From Flavobacterium aerium (GTDB taxonomy: Bacteria > Bacteroidota > Bacteroidia > Flavobacteriales > Flavobacteriaceae): a DNA stretch of 64,000 bases. Below, piece by piece: positions 9,080 to 17,272 of this stretch (position 1 is the first letter of the stretch; every line of letters starts with the position of its first letter). The stretch is taken from NCBI RefSeq assembly GCF_030766725.1, contig NZ_JARQWR010000008.1:1-64000 (forward strand), given 5' to 3'. The notes under the pieces were generated by a model. It made no database searches, was not told where the DNA came from, and worked only from the letters and a program-made list of their open reading frames with translations. A program made the translations under genes and the position numbers.

Positions 9080-10300
9080 ATGAACTATCAAGAAACGCTG
9101 GATTGGATGTTTCATCAACTCCCAATGTATCAGCAACAAGGTGCTTCTGCCTATAAAGAAGATTTAACCAATACGATTTTACTTTCTAATTATTTAGGTA
9201 ATCCTGAACGAGATTTGCGCTGCATACATGTTGCAGGAACAAATGGGAAAGGATCTACCTCACACATGCTAGCATCTATTCTACAGGAAGCAGGATATAA
9301 AGTTGGATTGTATACTTCACCACACTTAAAAGATTACAGAGAGCGAATTAAAATAAACGGTAAAGAAATATCGGAAGATTTTGTTACCGACTTTATGAAT
9401 CTACACCGTTCCTTTTTTGAAGAAAATCAATTGAGTTTTTTCGAAATGACAGTGGGTTTAGCTTTCGATTATTTTAAGAAAGAGCAGGTAGATATTGCCG
9501 TTATTGAAGTAGGTATGGGTGGAAGATTAGACTCTACTAATATTATTACACCTTTGATTTCTGTAATAACTAATATTGGATTGGATCATACCCAATTCCT
9601 AGGAAATACACTGGAAGCAATTGCAGGGGAAAAGGCAGGAATTATCAAGCCAAATATTCCAGTAGTTATTGGAGAATATACGGTGGAAACAAAACCGATA
9701 TTTAGTGCGAAAGCAGAAGCTTGTAATGCACCTATTTATTTTGCTTCCGATCTTGTTCATGAAACATATCCTTCAGCATTATTAGGAGATTATCAAATAC
9801 ACAATAAGAAAACGGTTCTGGAGACCATCACTGTTTTACAAAAGGAGAGATTAATTGAGGTTACGGAAGATAATTGCAAGAAAGGCTTATTAAATGTTAT
9901 CACAAATACGGGATTACAAGGAAGATGGCAACAAATTCAAGAAGCGCCAAAAGTAATTTGTGATACCGCCCATAATAAACATGGCCTTGTCATTACCTTA
10001 AATCAGGTAATGAAGGAACAATTTGATACCTTACATATCGTTTTAGGCGTAGTCAATGATAAAAATTTAGAGGAAGTATTGCCTTTATTTCCAAAAAAGG
10101 CAAAATATTATTTCTGTAAACCGAATGTCCCAAGAGGATTATCCGAAGCGATTTTGCAACAAAAAGGAGAAGAGTTTAATTTGATTGGAGATATATATAA
10201 TTCTGTTTCAGAAGCTTATGCTGGTGCGTTGCGAAATGCAGCAAAGACAGACTTTGTGTATGTAGGTGGCAGTACATTTGTTGTAGCAGAAATTTTATAA
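9080..10300 (+). CDS. folC: Folylpolyglutamate synthase / dihydrofolate synthase
   Basis: A 406-residue Mur-ligase-fold enzyme that adds glutamate to dihydropteroate and/or folates using ATP. The P-loop GTNGKGSTSHML (about 53-64), the family motifs TSPHLKDYRERI and VGMGGRLDSTN, the central Mur-ligase domain NIGLDHTQFLG with EKAGIIKP, and DTAHNKHG in the C-terminal domain are all intact. It lies 24 bp after the TonB-like gene and is probably co-transcribed with it. The tRNA-Val gene with its own promoter follows. Confidence 0.94.
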   Translation: MNYQETLDWMFHQLPMYQQQGASAYKEDLTNTILLSNYLGNPERDLRCIHVAGTNGKGSTSHMLASILQEAGYKVGLYTSPHLKDYRERIKINGKEISEDFVTDFMNLHRSFFEENQLSFFEMTVGLAFDYFKKEQVDIAVIEVGMGGRLDSTNIITPLISVITNIGLDHTQFLGNTLEAIAGEKAGIIKPNIPVVIGEYTVETKPIFSAKAEACNAPIYFASDLVHETYPSALLGDYQIHNKKTVLETITVLQKERLIEVTEDNCKKGLLNVITNTGLQGRWQQIQEAPKVICDTAHNKHGLVITLNQVMKEQFDTLHIVLGVVNDKNLEEVLPLFPKKAKYYFCKPNVPRGLSEAILQQKGEEFNLIGDIYNSVSEAYAGALRNAAKTDFVYVGGSTFVVAEIL

Positions 10301-10317
10301 TTTTTTTGATTTTATGC

Positions 10318-10347
10318 TTGCAAATATCAAAAAGTGTGCTATCTTTG
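10318..10347 (+). promoter_or_regulatory. Promoter of tRNA-Val
   Basis: TTG at 10318-10320, 19 nt, then TATCTTTG at 10340-10347 is a close match to the Bacteroidota sigma consensus. The tRNA starts 27 nt after the -7 box. Confidence 0.75.
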
Positions 10348-10373
10348 CCATCGCAATCAGGTAATGATTTATC

Positions 10374-10448
10374 GGGCGATTAGCTCAGTTGGTTCAGAGC
10401 ATCTGGTTTACACCCAGAGGGTCAGGGGTTCGAATCCCTTATCGCCCA
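10374..10448 (+). tRNA. tRNA-Val (anticodon TAC)
   Basis: 75 nt fold as a complete cloverleaf. The acceptor stem is GGGCGAT with ATCGCCC and discriminator A10448. The anticodon stem is TCTGG/CCAGA around loop TTTACAC, with anticodon TAC at 10409-10411. The T arm is AGGGG TTCGAAT CCCTT. CCA is not fully encoded (CA follows the discriminator). The accessory region begins directly after its 3' end, and degenerate copies of the same 3' half occur at 11861-11921 and, more weakly, at 15496-15524. Confidence 0.96.
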
Positions 10449-10538
10449 CAAACAAAGCTTCACTAGAAATAGTGGAGCTTTTTCATTTTATGTACCTATG
10501 GAATATTACACGTATATAATTTATAGTAAAACGAAAAA
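10446..10538 (+). repeat. 93-bp direct repeat, copy 1 (tRNA 3' end, hairpin, GIY-YIG start)
   Basis: It runs from the last bases of tRNA-Val through a GAAA-loop hairpin to the first 13 codons of a GIY-YIG nuclease ORF. Copy 2 at 11557-11649 has the same length and only a few substitutions with no gap. The two copies flank the WG-repeat gene. Confidence 0.9.
10454..10481 (+). terminator. GAAA-loop hairpin after tRNA-Val
   Basis: A 12-bp stem (10454-10465 with 10470-10481, one G-T pair) closes a GAAA tetraloop and runs into TTT. It fits a tRNA terminator. The same hairpin recurs at 11565 and 15530. Confidence 0.7.
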
Positions 10539-11490
10539 AATATTAAATTTGGCTTTAGTTTTTTTTTGTTCATTTAGCAATGCTCAAGACCTACAAGCTA
10601 TTTCTAAAAAACTTGGAGTAGATAAGCTTACAAAAATAGAGCAAACAACTTTTTATATTTCAAAGAAACAAGATTTATCAGGATTAGTAGACGAAAATTT
10701 TCAACCTGTTTTTCCACCAATATTTACTTACTACGAATTTTATTCTGGAACTAATTTTATAAAATTAAAATCTATAGATGAAAAATACACTTTATATGAT
10801 TTAATAAACAAAAAGAAACTACAGGAAGGCAAACAATGGATTTCGCCATTTCATCCTTTAAAGCTGCATGATAGAATTGTAAATTTTTATTATCTAAGAA
10901 ATGATGAAAGTGAAGACAATCTCCTTTACAATGAAAATAATGATTTAATTAAAAATTTAAAAAGATATTCGATTTCAGTTCTAGGAGGAGAAAACTATGG
11001 TGTTTTAATACTTGAAAATTCAGGCCGTAATAATTTGATAGTAATTGATGAAAAAGGAAAAGAAATTTTCTCCTATCCTTATATATATCAACCCTATAAA
11101 GAGAAGGATCTTTTTATAGTAAAAAGTGAGAAATCAAATAAATATGGCATTTTAAATCATTTAGGTGAAAAGATAAAGGAAATAGAATTTGATAATATTT
11201 TTTTAAAACAAGACATTATTGTTATGAAAAAAAACAATGTTTACATTGTATCCGATTTAAATTTTAATCCAAAATTTAAAATTCCTGATGTACAAGAAAT
11301 TGATTTTATTTCAGACGATTTAATTTTAATAAAAATCAGTGATGATAACTGGAAGTTAATTACAAAAGATGGAAAAACTAACTTTCAAATAACTGCAAAA
11401 AAGATAGAGTATTTCAAAAATGATAAGCTAAAAGTGATTAATGACTTAGAGACTTACTATGTAGATTTACAGGGTAATAGAATACAATAA
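10498..11490 (+). CDS. WG-repeat protein with a GIY-YIG-derived N-terminus
   Basis: This 330-residue frame starts with 13 codons that match the start of the GIY-YIG ORF at 11609 except for T in place of M at residue 5, and then changes abruptly to a different protein. The new part begins with the rest of a signal peptide (about 15-30, ending SFSNAQ), so the original start was apparently replaced by repeat DNA. The body has WG/KWG-type repeats (SGLVDENFQPVFPPIF near 55, KYGILNHLGEKIKEIEFDNIF near 215-235), usually beta-propeller-like surface or periplasmic domains of unknown role. The hairpin upstream and the chimaeric signal make expression and export uncertain. It may be a gene in decay. Confidence 0.6.
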   Translation: MEYYTYIIYSKTKKILNLALVFFCSFSNAQDLQAISKKLGVDKLTKIEQTTFYISKKQDLSGLVDENFQPVFPPIFTYYEFYSGTNFIKLKSIDEKYTLYDLINKKKLQEGKQWISPFHPLKLHDRIVNFYYLRNDESEDNLLYNENNDLIKNLKRYSISVLGGENYGVLILENSGRNNLIVIDEKGKEIFSYPYIYQPYKEKDLFIVKSEKSNKYGILNHLGEKIKEIEFDNIFLKQDIIVMKKNNVYIVSDLNFNPKFKIPDVQEIDFISDDLILIKISDDNWKLITKDGKTNFQITAKKIEYFKNDKLKVINDLETYYVDLQGNRIQ

Positions 11491-11556
11491 ATAGGTTTAA
11501 ATTTTTTTAATCAATCGAAATTTTCTTCAAATCCTGTAAAAAATGTTTCGTAAGGA

Positions 11557-11649
11557 CCACAAACAAAGCTCCACTAGAAATAGTGGAGCTTTGTTGTTTT
11601 ATGTACCTATGGAATATTACATGTATATAATTTATAGTAAAACGAAAAA
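11557..11649 (+). repeat. 93-bp direct repeat, copy 2
   Basis: Second copy of 10446-10538, with the same CCACAAACAAAGCT opening, hairpin, and ATG with GIY-YIG codons. Here the nuclease reading frame continues. Confidence 0.9.
11565..11592 (+). other. GAAA-loop hairpin, copy 2
   Basis: A perfect 12-bp stem (11565-11576 with 11581-11592) around GAAA. It matches the hairpin after tRNA-Val, but no tRNA precedes it here apart from a GGACCAC resembling the tRNA terminus. Confidence 0.75.
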
Positions 11650-11860
11650 TAGATATTACATTGGGTCTACCGCTAATCTAGTGGAAAGATTAGTTAAGCA
11701 TAATCAAAACCATAAAGGATTCACCGGAATCAATTCAGACTGGGAGTTGGTCTATTCAGGGAATTATGGAACAAAAGAAGAAGCCTATTAGCGTGAACTA
11801 CAGATTAAGAAATGGAAAAGTCGAAAGATGATTGAAAAACTTATAAGCGATTTATCTTAA
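11609..11860 (+). pseudogene. GIY-YIG nuclease, interrupted by one stop codon
   Basis: The frame from the ATG at 11609 encodes the GIY-YIG core: MYIIYSKTKNRYYIGSTANL supplies the paired Y-I and Y-I-G strands, followed by the conserved RLVKHNQNHKGFT and W-E-L-V-Y. A TAG at 11789-11791 stops it after 60 codons. The same frame continues with RELQIKKWKSRKMIEKLI, the usual C-terminal helix of this UvrC-like family, to TAA at 11860. One substitution therefore separates it from an 83-residue protein. The family's usual arginine and glutamate positions around the break are retained. The 3' end abuts, and may overlap, a tRNA-derived remnant. Confidence 0.8.
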
Positions 11861-11921
11861 TGATTCAGAGCATCCCGATTTCACATGGGAAGGGTTAGGG
11901 GTTCGAATCCCTTATCGCCCA
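11861..11921 (+). pseudogene. tRNA-Val-like remnant
   Basis: From TTCAGAGCA in the D arm to the 3' end, this matches tRNA-Val(TAC). The T arm and 3' acceptor strand GGGGTTCGAATCCCTTATC are identical. The anticodon arm is unlike and two bases longer, and does not pair properly, and the 5' acceptor strand is missing or reduced to GCGATT at 11847-11852, inside the nuclease frame. It is unlikely to be functional. Confidence 0.75.
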
Positions 11922-11927
11922 CTGTGA

Positions 11928-11958
11928 GGGATAACAGAAATGTTATCCCACTTTTTTT
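11928..11958 (+). terminator. Rho-independent terminator
   Basis: GGGATAAC (11928-11935) pairs with GTTATCCC (11942-11949), followed by seven T. It sits right after the tRNA-like remnant, as a terminator of the ancestral tRNA unit would. Confidence 0.75.
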
Positions 11959-12070
11959 GACATACAAGATATCCCTTTTTCTCCATTTTGAGGATCAGTT
12001 GCAAAAGTTCCTCCAAGACAGGGGCTCCTAAATCCCAAGCCAACTATCTATTATAGAAATTCTCCTTATC

Positions 12071-13417
12071 TTAAATTATTTTCTTACAACTTATTGATTG
12101 TTTATTTTGCGTAAGCTTCATCCCAGTAACTTTTCCTTTTTTGTCTACGATAAAATCAAACTCCGCATTATTTTTTCTGGCATAGAATTTATTTTCTCCT
12201 TTTCGCTCCAACAAAACTTTTTGGCCGTCTTTTCCATCTTCGTGCATACTTACAAAAAGATAATTGTTTGCCGCTTCACTTATCTGGAATGTTCCCACAT
12301 TAATAAGCCCGATCAATTTTGCTTTGTATACTCCACTATAAATTTTAGTCACAGTTGCACTTCTACTTTTATAAATTGTAAAATCTGGATTTTGATAGGT
12401 TCTATTGAAATACTTAGAGGCTACGCCCAGCACAATTTCATTGAGCGTTATATTGCCGCCATTTGAAAGTATTGAAATAGACAATCTGTCATTTGGAAAA
12501 TAAGCAGTAAATGAATGAAATTCATCAATGTTGCCAGAATGCCCGTAACCTGTCTTATCATAAAATGGAGTCATGAACAACCCATACCCAATTGATTTCT
12601 GATTGATTTTTCCCATTTGCGCCAATGAATTTTCGGAAACCAATTTTCCTTTTAAAAGCCCATCCATTAATTTTGATAAATCTTCAGTAGTGGAAACCAC
12701 TGCGCCTGCGGCAAATGTAAAACTCGGATGTGTCTCCGTTTCCTTAGTCCATTTTTCTCCATCAAACGAATAAGAGGCATTCCTTTTCGAGTATTCTTTT
12801 TCATCGGTTTCGCAATACGTGTTCTGCAGTCCAATTTTATTTGCAATTCTTACATTTAAATTTTCTGAGTAGGGTATACCGGTGATATCTTCTATAATAT
12901 AGCCCAAGAGCAAATAGTTGGAGTTGCTGTAAGTGCAATCTTCTCCGGGTTTAAAATCTGGCTTGCCTTGCGTAATTAAGTCTAGCATTTGTTTTTTGGA
13001 AAATTTTTTCTGCTTGGAAACATAATAATCATCCCATTCCAGGTAATTGTAAATCCCGCTTGTATGACTTAAAAGATTGCCTACAGTAATTTTATCAGCA
13101 TTTTTAATATCAGGATAATATTGATTAAGCTTTGTATTCAGCGTTAATTTACCTTCTTCTATAAGCTGAAAAGTGATAATTGCCGTAAAAATCTTTGTGA
13201 TAGAACCAACCCTGTATTTATCAGAATGATCTGCAAATTTATTGAATTCTCCTTTATAGACAGTTTCCCCATTTTTTTGAAGCAGGACACTTCCTGAAAA
13301 AGCATTGTTTTGTTGGAATGAACTCATCAGGCTGTCTATGGATTTTGCATAATCTGGATTTTGCGCAGACATAAAACTAAAGACGCTGAGTGCAAGTGTA
13401 AGAAAGATTTTTTTCAT
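12071..13417 (-). CDS. Secreted serine hydrolase (beta-lactamase / DD-peptidase family)
   Basis: 448 residues with a signal peptide (1-18, ending FMSAQ). The penicillin-binding fold motifs are present: SITK at 72-75 (nucleophile S72) and YSN at 163-165, with GYGHSGNIDEF near 293 in the KTG-like position. A C-terminal beta-rich extension of about 110 residues follows. Members act as DD-peptidases, esterases or beta-lactamases, and the sequence does not decide which. The gene diverges from the LytS/LytTR pair at 13615 across 197 bp, so that pair may control it. It is the first of four serine hydrolases in this island. Confidence 0.85.
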   Translation of the reverse strand: MKKIFLTLALSVFSFMSAQNPDYAKSIDSLMSSFQQNNAFSGSVLLQKNGETVYKGEFNKFADHSDKYRVGSITKIFTAIITFQLIEEGKLTLNTKLNQYYPDIKNADKITVGNLLSHTSGIYNYLEWDDYYVSKQKKFSKKQMLDLITQGKPDFKPGEDCTYSNSNYLLLGYIIEDITGIPYSENLNVRIANKIGLQNTYCETDEKEYSKRNASYSFDGEKWTKETETHPSFTFAAGAVVSTTEDLSKLMDGLLKGKLVSENSLAQMGKINQKSIGYGLFMTPFYDKTGYGHSGNIDEFHSFTAYFPNDRLSISILSNGGNITLNEIVLGVASKYFNRTYQNPDFTIYKSRSATVTKIYSGVYKAKLIGLINVGTFQISEAANNYLFVSMHEDGKDGQKVLLERKGENKFYARKNNAEFDFIVDKKGKVTGMKLTQNKQSISCKKII

Positions 13418-13614
13418 TTTTTAAATATTTATTTGATACAAATAAAGTGATGCCCTGCACGGTTTTTTATTTTTTTTGACCAATGGCACTGAAACTTGGA
13501 CATAAAACTTTTATGCGATTTAAGTACTGCTTGTCTATAAAAAACGGCTGTTGGTGTAAAAACCTGCAGGCTACAGCAGAAAATATTTAACTTTACACTT
13601 TTACAGAAGCACTA

Positions 13615-14664
13615 ATGAATTCAATGAATAGACTTAATTTTTCTAGGCTCACGCTAAATGTTGTTTTTGTGGGTTTTATAGTATCTGCCAGTGTAAACAA
13701 TAACGTTAAAAATTTACCCTTGGGCTTTATTCTGCTATACAACATAATGCTTTTTGTACCTGCATGGATCAATAGTTTGTGGCTGCTCCCAAATTTTCGG
13801 CTCCATAAGAGTATCATACGCTATACGGTTGATGCAGTTGCACTTTTTTTAATTTCTGTAATCATTTCCGGACAGTATTTGAAATGGCTATATCATCACT
13901 TTGATAAAAGTGAATTGAGTGATTTTACAGCATTGGCAGTAACATCCTCCAGTCCGCAATTATTAGAAGAACATCAGCATTACTTTGATGCCTTCCCTGG
14001 AATTATCCTGGTAATGTCTGCTATGGCAATCGGTTATGTGCTGCAAGAATATTTATTGAAAATTAAAAAAGAAGAATCTATAAAAGCGCAGCAAAACATT
14101 GCAGAGCTTGTTTTGCTGAAATCTCAGATCAGCCCGCATTTTCTTTTTAACGTCCTGAATAGCCTTTATGCCTTATCGCTTAAAACATCTGAAAAAACGC
14201 CGGATGTTATTTTAAAGCTTTCCGATATATTGCGATATTCGTTATACGAAACACAAGAAAAAGAAATTTCCATTATCAAAGAAATACATATTCTAAATAC
14301 ATACATTGATATTGAACGATTGAGAATGCCTTCAAACGCAAGCATTTCCTTTCATTACGACGAAGTAAAGGATTCGATTAAAATTGCGCCGATGCTTTTA
14401 TTGCCACTGGTAGAAAATGCTTTTAAGCACGGAACCGATTCTACTATTGGTGTTTCTTATATTGAGGCTAATTTAAACTGTGATGGCAAAAGGCTATTAT
14501 TTGAGTGTAAGAACAGTTTTAAAGAACAGGCAACTAAAGATATTGGCGGAATTGGCATTGAAAACATACGCAAACGACTGCAATTGCTTTATCCTACAAA
14601 GCATATATTGAAAATAAAAAAAAATAAAGATACCTTTAGTGTTACTCTTGAAATAAAATTCTAA
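13615..14664 (+). CDS. LytS-type sensor histidine kinase
   Basis: A 349-residue membrane kinase with four predicted helices in the first 160 residues. A His_kinase domain follows with H175 in QISPHFLFNVLNSL, then a HATPase-like end (LLPLVENAFKHG, GIGIENIRKRLQLLYP). It would phosphorylate the LytTR regulator whose ATG comes 3 nt after its stop, a typical operon pair. The signal it senses is unknown. A serine-hydrolase gene diverges upstream. Confidence 0.88.
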   Translation: MNSMNRLNFSRLTLNVVFVGFIVSASVNNNVKNLPLGFILLYNIMLFVPAWINSLWLLPNFRLHKSIIRYTVDAVALFLISVIISGQYLKWLYHHFDKSELSDFTALAVTSSSPQLLEEHQHYFDAFPGIILVMSAMAIGYVLQEYLLKIKKEESIKAQQNIAELVLLKSQISPHFLFNVLNSLYALSLKTSEKTPDVILKLSDILRYSLYETQEKEISIIKEIHILNTYIDIERLRMPSNASISFHYDEVKDSIKIAPMLLLPLVENAFKHGTDSTIGVSYIEANLNCDGKRLLFECKNSFKEQATKDIGGIGIENIRKRLQLLYPTKHILKIKKNKDTFSVTLEIKF

Positions 14665-14667
14665 CGA

Positions 14668-15384
14668 ATGATGAGAATAAGATGTTTAGTTGTAGATGAT
14701 GAAAAACTGGCCCAAGAAGTATTAGTTCACCATATTTCAAAATTTGATATTTTGCAGTTGGAAGGTATCTGCAATAATGTTTTTGAGTTGATAAGTTTTT
14801 TAAATAGAAATAAAGAAATCGATTTAATTTTTTTGGACATCAAGATGCCCGAAATAAGCGGAACCGATTTTGTTACAATGTTTAACAATCCTCCTGCAAT
14901 TATCTATACAACGGCATACAGTAATTATGCTGTAGATGCTTTCAGTCAAAGTGCAGTAGATTATCTGTTGAAACCCATTTCTCTTGAACGATTTTCTAAA
15001 AGCGTACAAAAAGCAAGTCAATCTTTAAGACCTGTCCAACAAATTAGTTCAGTGCCAGCTGATAACAACAACTTCTTTTATGTAAAAAGTGATAAGCGCC
15101 TAATAAAAATTGACCCATCCGAATTGATTTACATAGAAGGCATGCGCAATTACATTTGCCTTTATACAGAAATAGAAAAAATAGTGGTCCACGGAACGCT
15201 GATTACAATTGAAGAAAACTTAAAGCACCTAAATTATATCTGCAGGGTACATAAATCTTTTTTTATCAACTTAAATAAAATTAATTATGTAGAGCAGCAT
15301 ACCATTATACTGGCCAATAAAAAATGTATTCCAATTGGACAAAGTTACCGCGACCAGGTCTATGAAAAAATTAGAATAGTGTGA
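14668..15384 (+). CDS. LytTR-family response regulator
   Basis: 238 residues. The receiver has VVDDE near the start, phospho-acceptor D57 (FLDIKMPEISG) and KPI. A C-terminal LytTR DNA-binding domain runs from about 125 to 235 (IDPSELIYIEGMRNYICLYT, HKSFFINLNKINYVEQH, IPIGQSYRDQV). ATG at 14668 lies 3 nt after the kinase stop. ATG at 14671 would also work. Likely targets are itself or the divergent serine hydrolase. Confidence 0.9.
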   Translation: MMRIRCLVVDDEKLAQEVLVHHISKFDILQLEGICNNVFELISFLNRNKEIDLIFLDIKMPEISGTDFVTMFNNPPAIIYTTAYSNYAVDAFSQSAVDYLLKPISLERFSKSVQKASQSLRPVQQISSVPADNNNFFYVKSDKRLIKIDPSELIYIEGMRNYICLYTEIEKIVVHGTLITIEENLKHLNYICRVHKSFFINLNKINYVEQHTIILANKKCIPIGQSYRDQVYEKIRIV

Positions 15385-15781
15385 GCTAGATTAAAAAGAC
15401 GCTTATTATATTTTAATGTACTTACTAAAAACATATAGTCATCTTCATTTTATACATTCAAATTATACATTCAAAAAATGTCAAAATAGGCATTAGGTGT
15501 TCGATTCCAATCCCTGACAGCCCACAAATAAAGCTTCACTAGAAATAGTGGAGCTTTGTTTGTTAATATACTTTACAAATTGCTGAGCTTAATTTTTTTA
15601 CCTTCTCAAAAAAAGCTAAATCTCAATTTATTAAAAAACATCAATCATAGTATTCTGTTTTTTGTGTAGTATTGTAAAGTTTTACGATATATTGTTTAAC
15701 ACGTATAGATTTATAAAGTGACGGGGATTTATAAATTAGGAGACAGTTTACTAAAAGCCATAAAGAAAACAAAATTAAATT
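15385..15781. other. Intergenic stretch with a decayed tRNA/hairpin module
   Basis: No protein gene is visible. It contains the third copy of the tRNA 3'-end plus GAAA-hairpin module (15496-15557, listed separately). After the hairpin the nuclease ORF is missing. The rest is AT-rich leader for the gene at 15782. Confidence 0.6.
15496..15557 (+). repeat. tRNA 3'-end and GAAA hairpin, copy 3 (remnant)
   Basis: GGTGTTCGATTCC and CTGACAGCCCA (15496-15524) look like a T arm and acceptor strand of a different or damaged tRNA. The shared CACAAATAAAGC follows, with the hairpin at 15530-15557 (same 12-bp stem and GAAA loop as at 10454). No 5' tRNA half is seen, and only the hairpin is complete. Confidence 0.7.
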
Positions 15782-16825
15782 ATGCAACATAACAGACAAC
15801 TATTATCAACTTTCATTTTTCTATTATTTCTGACAAATAATTTATTTGCTCAAACCGAGCAAATAAAACAAATTGACTCTTTGATGAAATGGTCAAACCA
15901 AATTGGCATTTTTAATGGAAATATACTTGTTTCGAAAAACAATAAAATAATATACAACGCTTCATTTGGATTTACTGATGCTACTAAAACGAATAGATTA
16001 ACTACTGACTACAGATTTAATATTGGTTCAATTACAAAAGAATTCAGTGCGGTTGCTTTAATGCAATTGAAAGAAGAAGGTAAACTGAAACTGGACGATA
16101 AGCTTTCTAGATTTATTCCTGAATTACCAAAATGGGCAAATGAAGTCGCGATTGAAGATTTATTGCAATACACAAGTGGAATACCTAATGTGAATTGGAA
16201 AAGTATTAAAAATGACAAAGATCTTTTTGACGGTTTAATGCACATTGACACACTTGATTTTAAACCAGGGACAAATTACGATTATAACAATAATAATATT
16301 TTTTTAAGACAGTTCATTGTTGAACGATTAACAGGGATGAATTATAAAGCCTATACAGAAAAATTCATATTCAAACCTTGTAAAATGAATTCATCTGTTA
16401 TGACACCTTTTGAAAATGAGGAAAATATAGCCAAAGGATTTAACATTGATTTAGTTCAAGACAAAAAAGATTTACCAATAACTGGAGGGATTTACCTCAC
16501 AACTATTGATTTATTAAAATGGGTAAATTGTCTTCACAACAATAAAGTAATCAATAAAAAATCACTTTACGAAATAGGTCAACAATTTGATTTGCCAGAA
16601 ACTCAATCAGCTTTGGGGAAAGCAAAGTTTAAAAACGAAAATTTGATTGAGCATTTACATGATGGAAGAGCTGGAAATTATGAGGCAATTTTAGTTTCAG
16701 ATATTGATGAAAAGTTTACAATAATTCTATTAGACAATAATTATAAAGGAAAAGTTTTTGAGATTTCAGATAAGATCATAGCAATCTTGAAAAACGAAAA
16801 ATATAGCTTTCCAAAAAATAATTAA
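15782..16825 (+). CDS. Secreted serine hydrolase (beta-lactamase family)
   Basis: 347 residues with signal peptide (1-24, ending NLFAQ). SITK at 83-86 gives nucleophile S83 and YNN at 168-170 the second motif. EHLHDGRAGNYEA lies near the third motif position. It has no long C-terminal extension, unlike the 448-residue relative at 12071. It has its own leader, and its downstream gap holds a structured intergenic element. Substrate unknown. Confidence 0.82.
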   Translation: MQHNRQLLSTFIFLLFLTNNLFAQTEQIKQIDSLMKWSNQIGIFNGNILVSKNNKIIYNASFGFTDATKTNRLTTDYRFNIGSITKEFSAVALMQLKEEGKLKLDDKLSRFIPELPKWANEVAIEDLLQYTSGIPNVNWKSIKNDKDLFDGLMHIDTLDFKPGTNYDYNNNNIFLRQFIVERLTGMNYKAYTEKFIFKPCKMNSSVMTPFENEENIAKGFNIDLVQDKKDLPITGGIYLTTIDLLKWVNCLHNNKVINKKSLYEIGQQFDLPETQSALGKAKFKNENLIEHLHDGRAGNYEAILVSDIDEKFTIILLDNNYKGKVFEISDKIIAILKNEKYSFPKNN

Positions 16826-16847
16826 GAAATAACGGATCGCCTAACAA

Positions 16848-17225
16848 CCGTAGGTGCTATGCCGCGACAACGATTCGTCTAAGTCATAACGAAGAAACAA
16901 ATGAACATCCAGACAGTTCGAACAATACTCTATGAACTTTCTATCTGAATTGATATTATTCAAATAACCTACTAAACGGATTTTGAAAAACACCACAGAA
17001 TCTATGCTTTCCGGGCCTTCTTGTCCATAATGAAACCTAGTTGCTTTGTATAAAAATCGAAAATCAATTGCCTGAATCCAACAAACACAGATCTTACACG
17101 AGATTTGGATATTAGGCTTGATTTAAAGACGGTTTTGTACTTGGGAAATTTGTGTTTAATGGAAAAAACTCGCATCTTTAATCCCAAAATTCAAACTTCG
17201 TGTAGCGGCATGACGTTGGCTGCTA
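16848..17225. repeat. Imperfect long inverted intergenic element
   Basis: This 447-bp gap (16826-17272) has no credible gene. Its ends form an inverted pair: CCTAACAACCG...ATGCCGC (16850-16865) against GCGGCATGACGTTGGCTGC (17205-17223), with ATGCCGC/GCGGCAT exact. Inside, 17112-17149 resembles 21213-21249 downstream of another accessory gene. The form suggests a cassette-border or miniature mobile element. Confidence 0.45.
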
Positions 17226-17272
17226 TCATACTGCAGAAACAAAAAAGTAACAACCAAACCAAAATAAAATAT

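Noticed and set aside
10334..10519. 61-codon open frame on the plus strand across tRNA-Val
   Set aside because: It is a translation of the tRNA and its terminator (the well-known false SVGSEHL...GSNPLSPT type).
11845..11921. Second functional tRNA
   Set aside because: The anticodon arm does not pair, its length differs and the 5' acceptor strand is absent or inside the nuclease frame.
17002..17187. 61-codon minus-strand frame in the gap before the DUF5694 gene
   Set aside because: It crosses the repeat block shared with 21213-21249, shows no known motif and is probably chance.
17105..17272. Longer N-terminus of the DUF5694-like protein from TTG
   Set aside because: It reads through an intergenic repeat; the signal peptide starts at ATG 17273.
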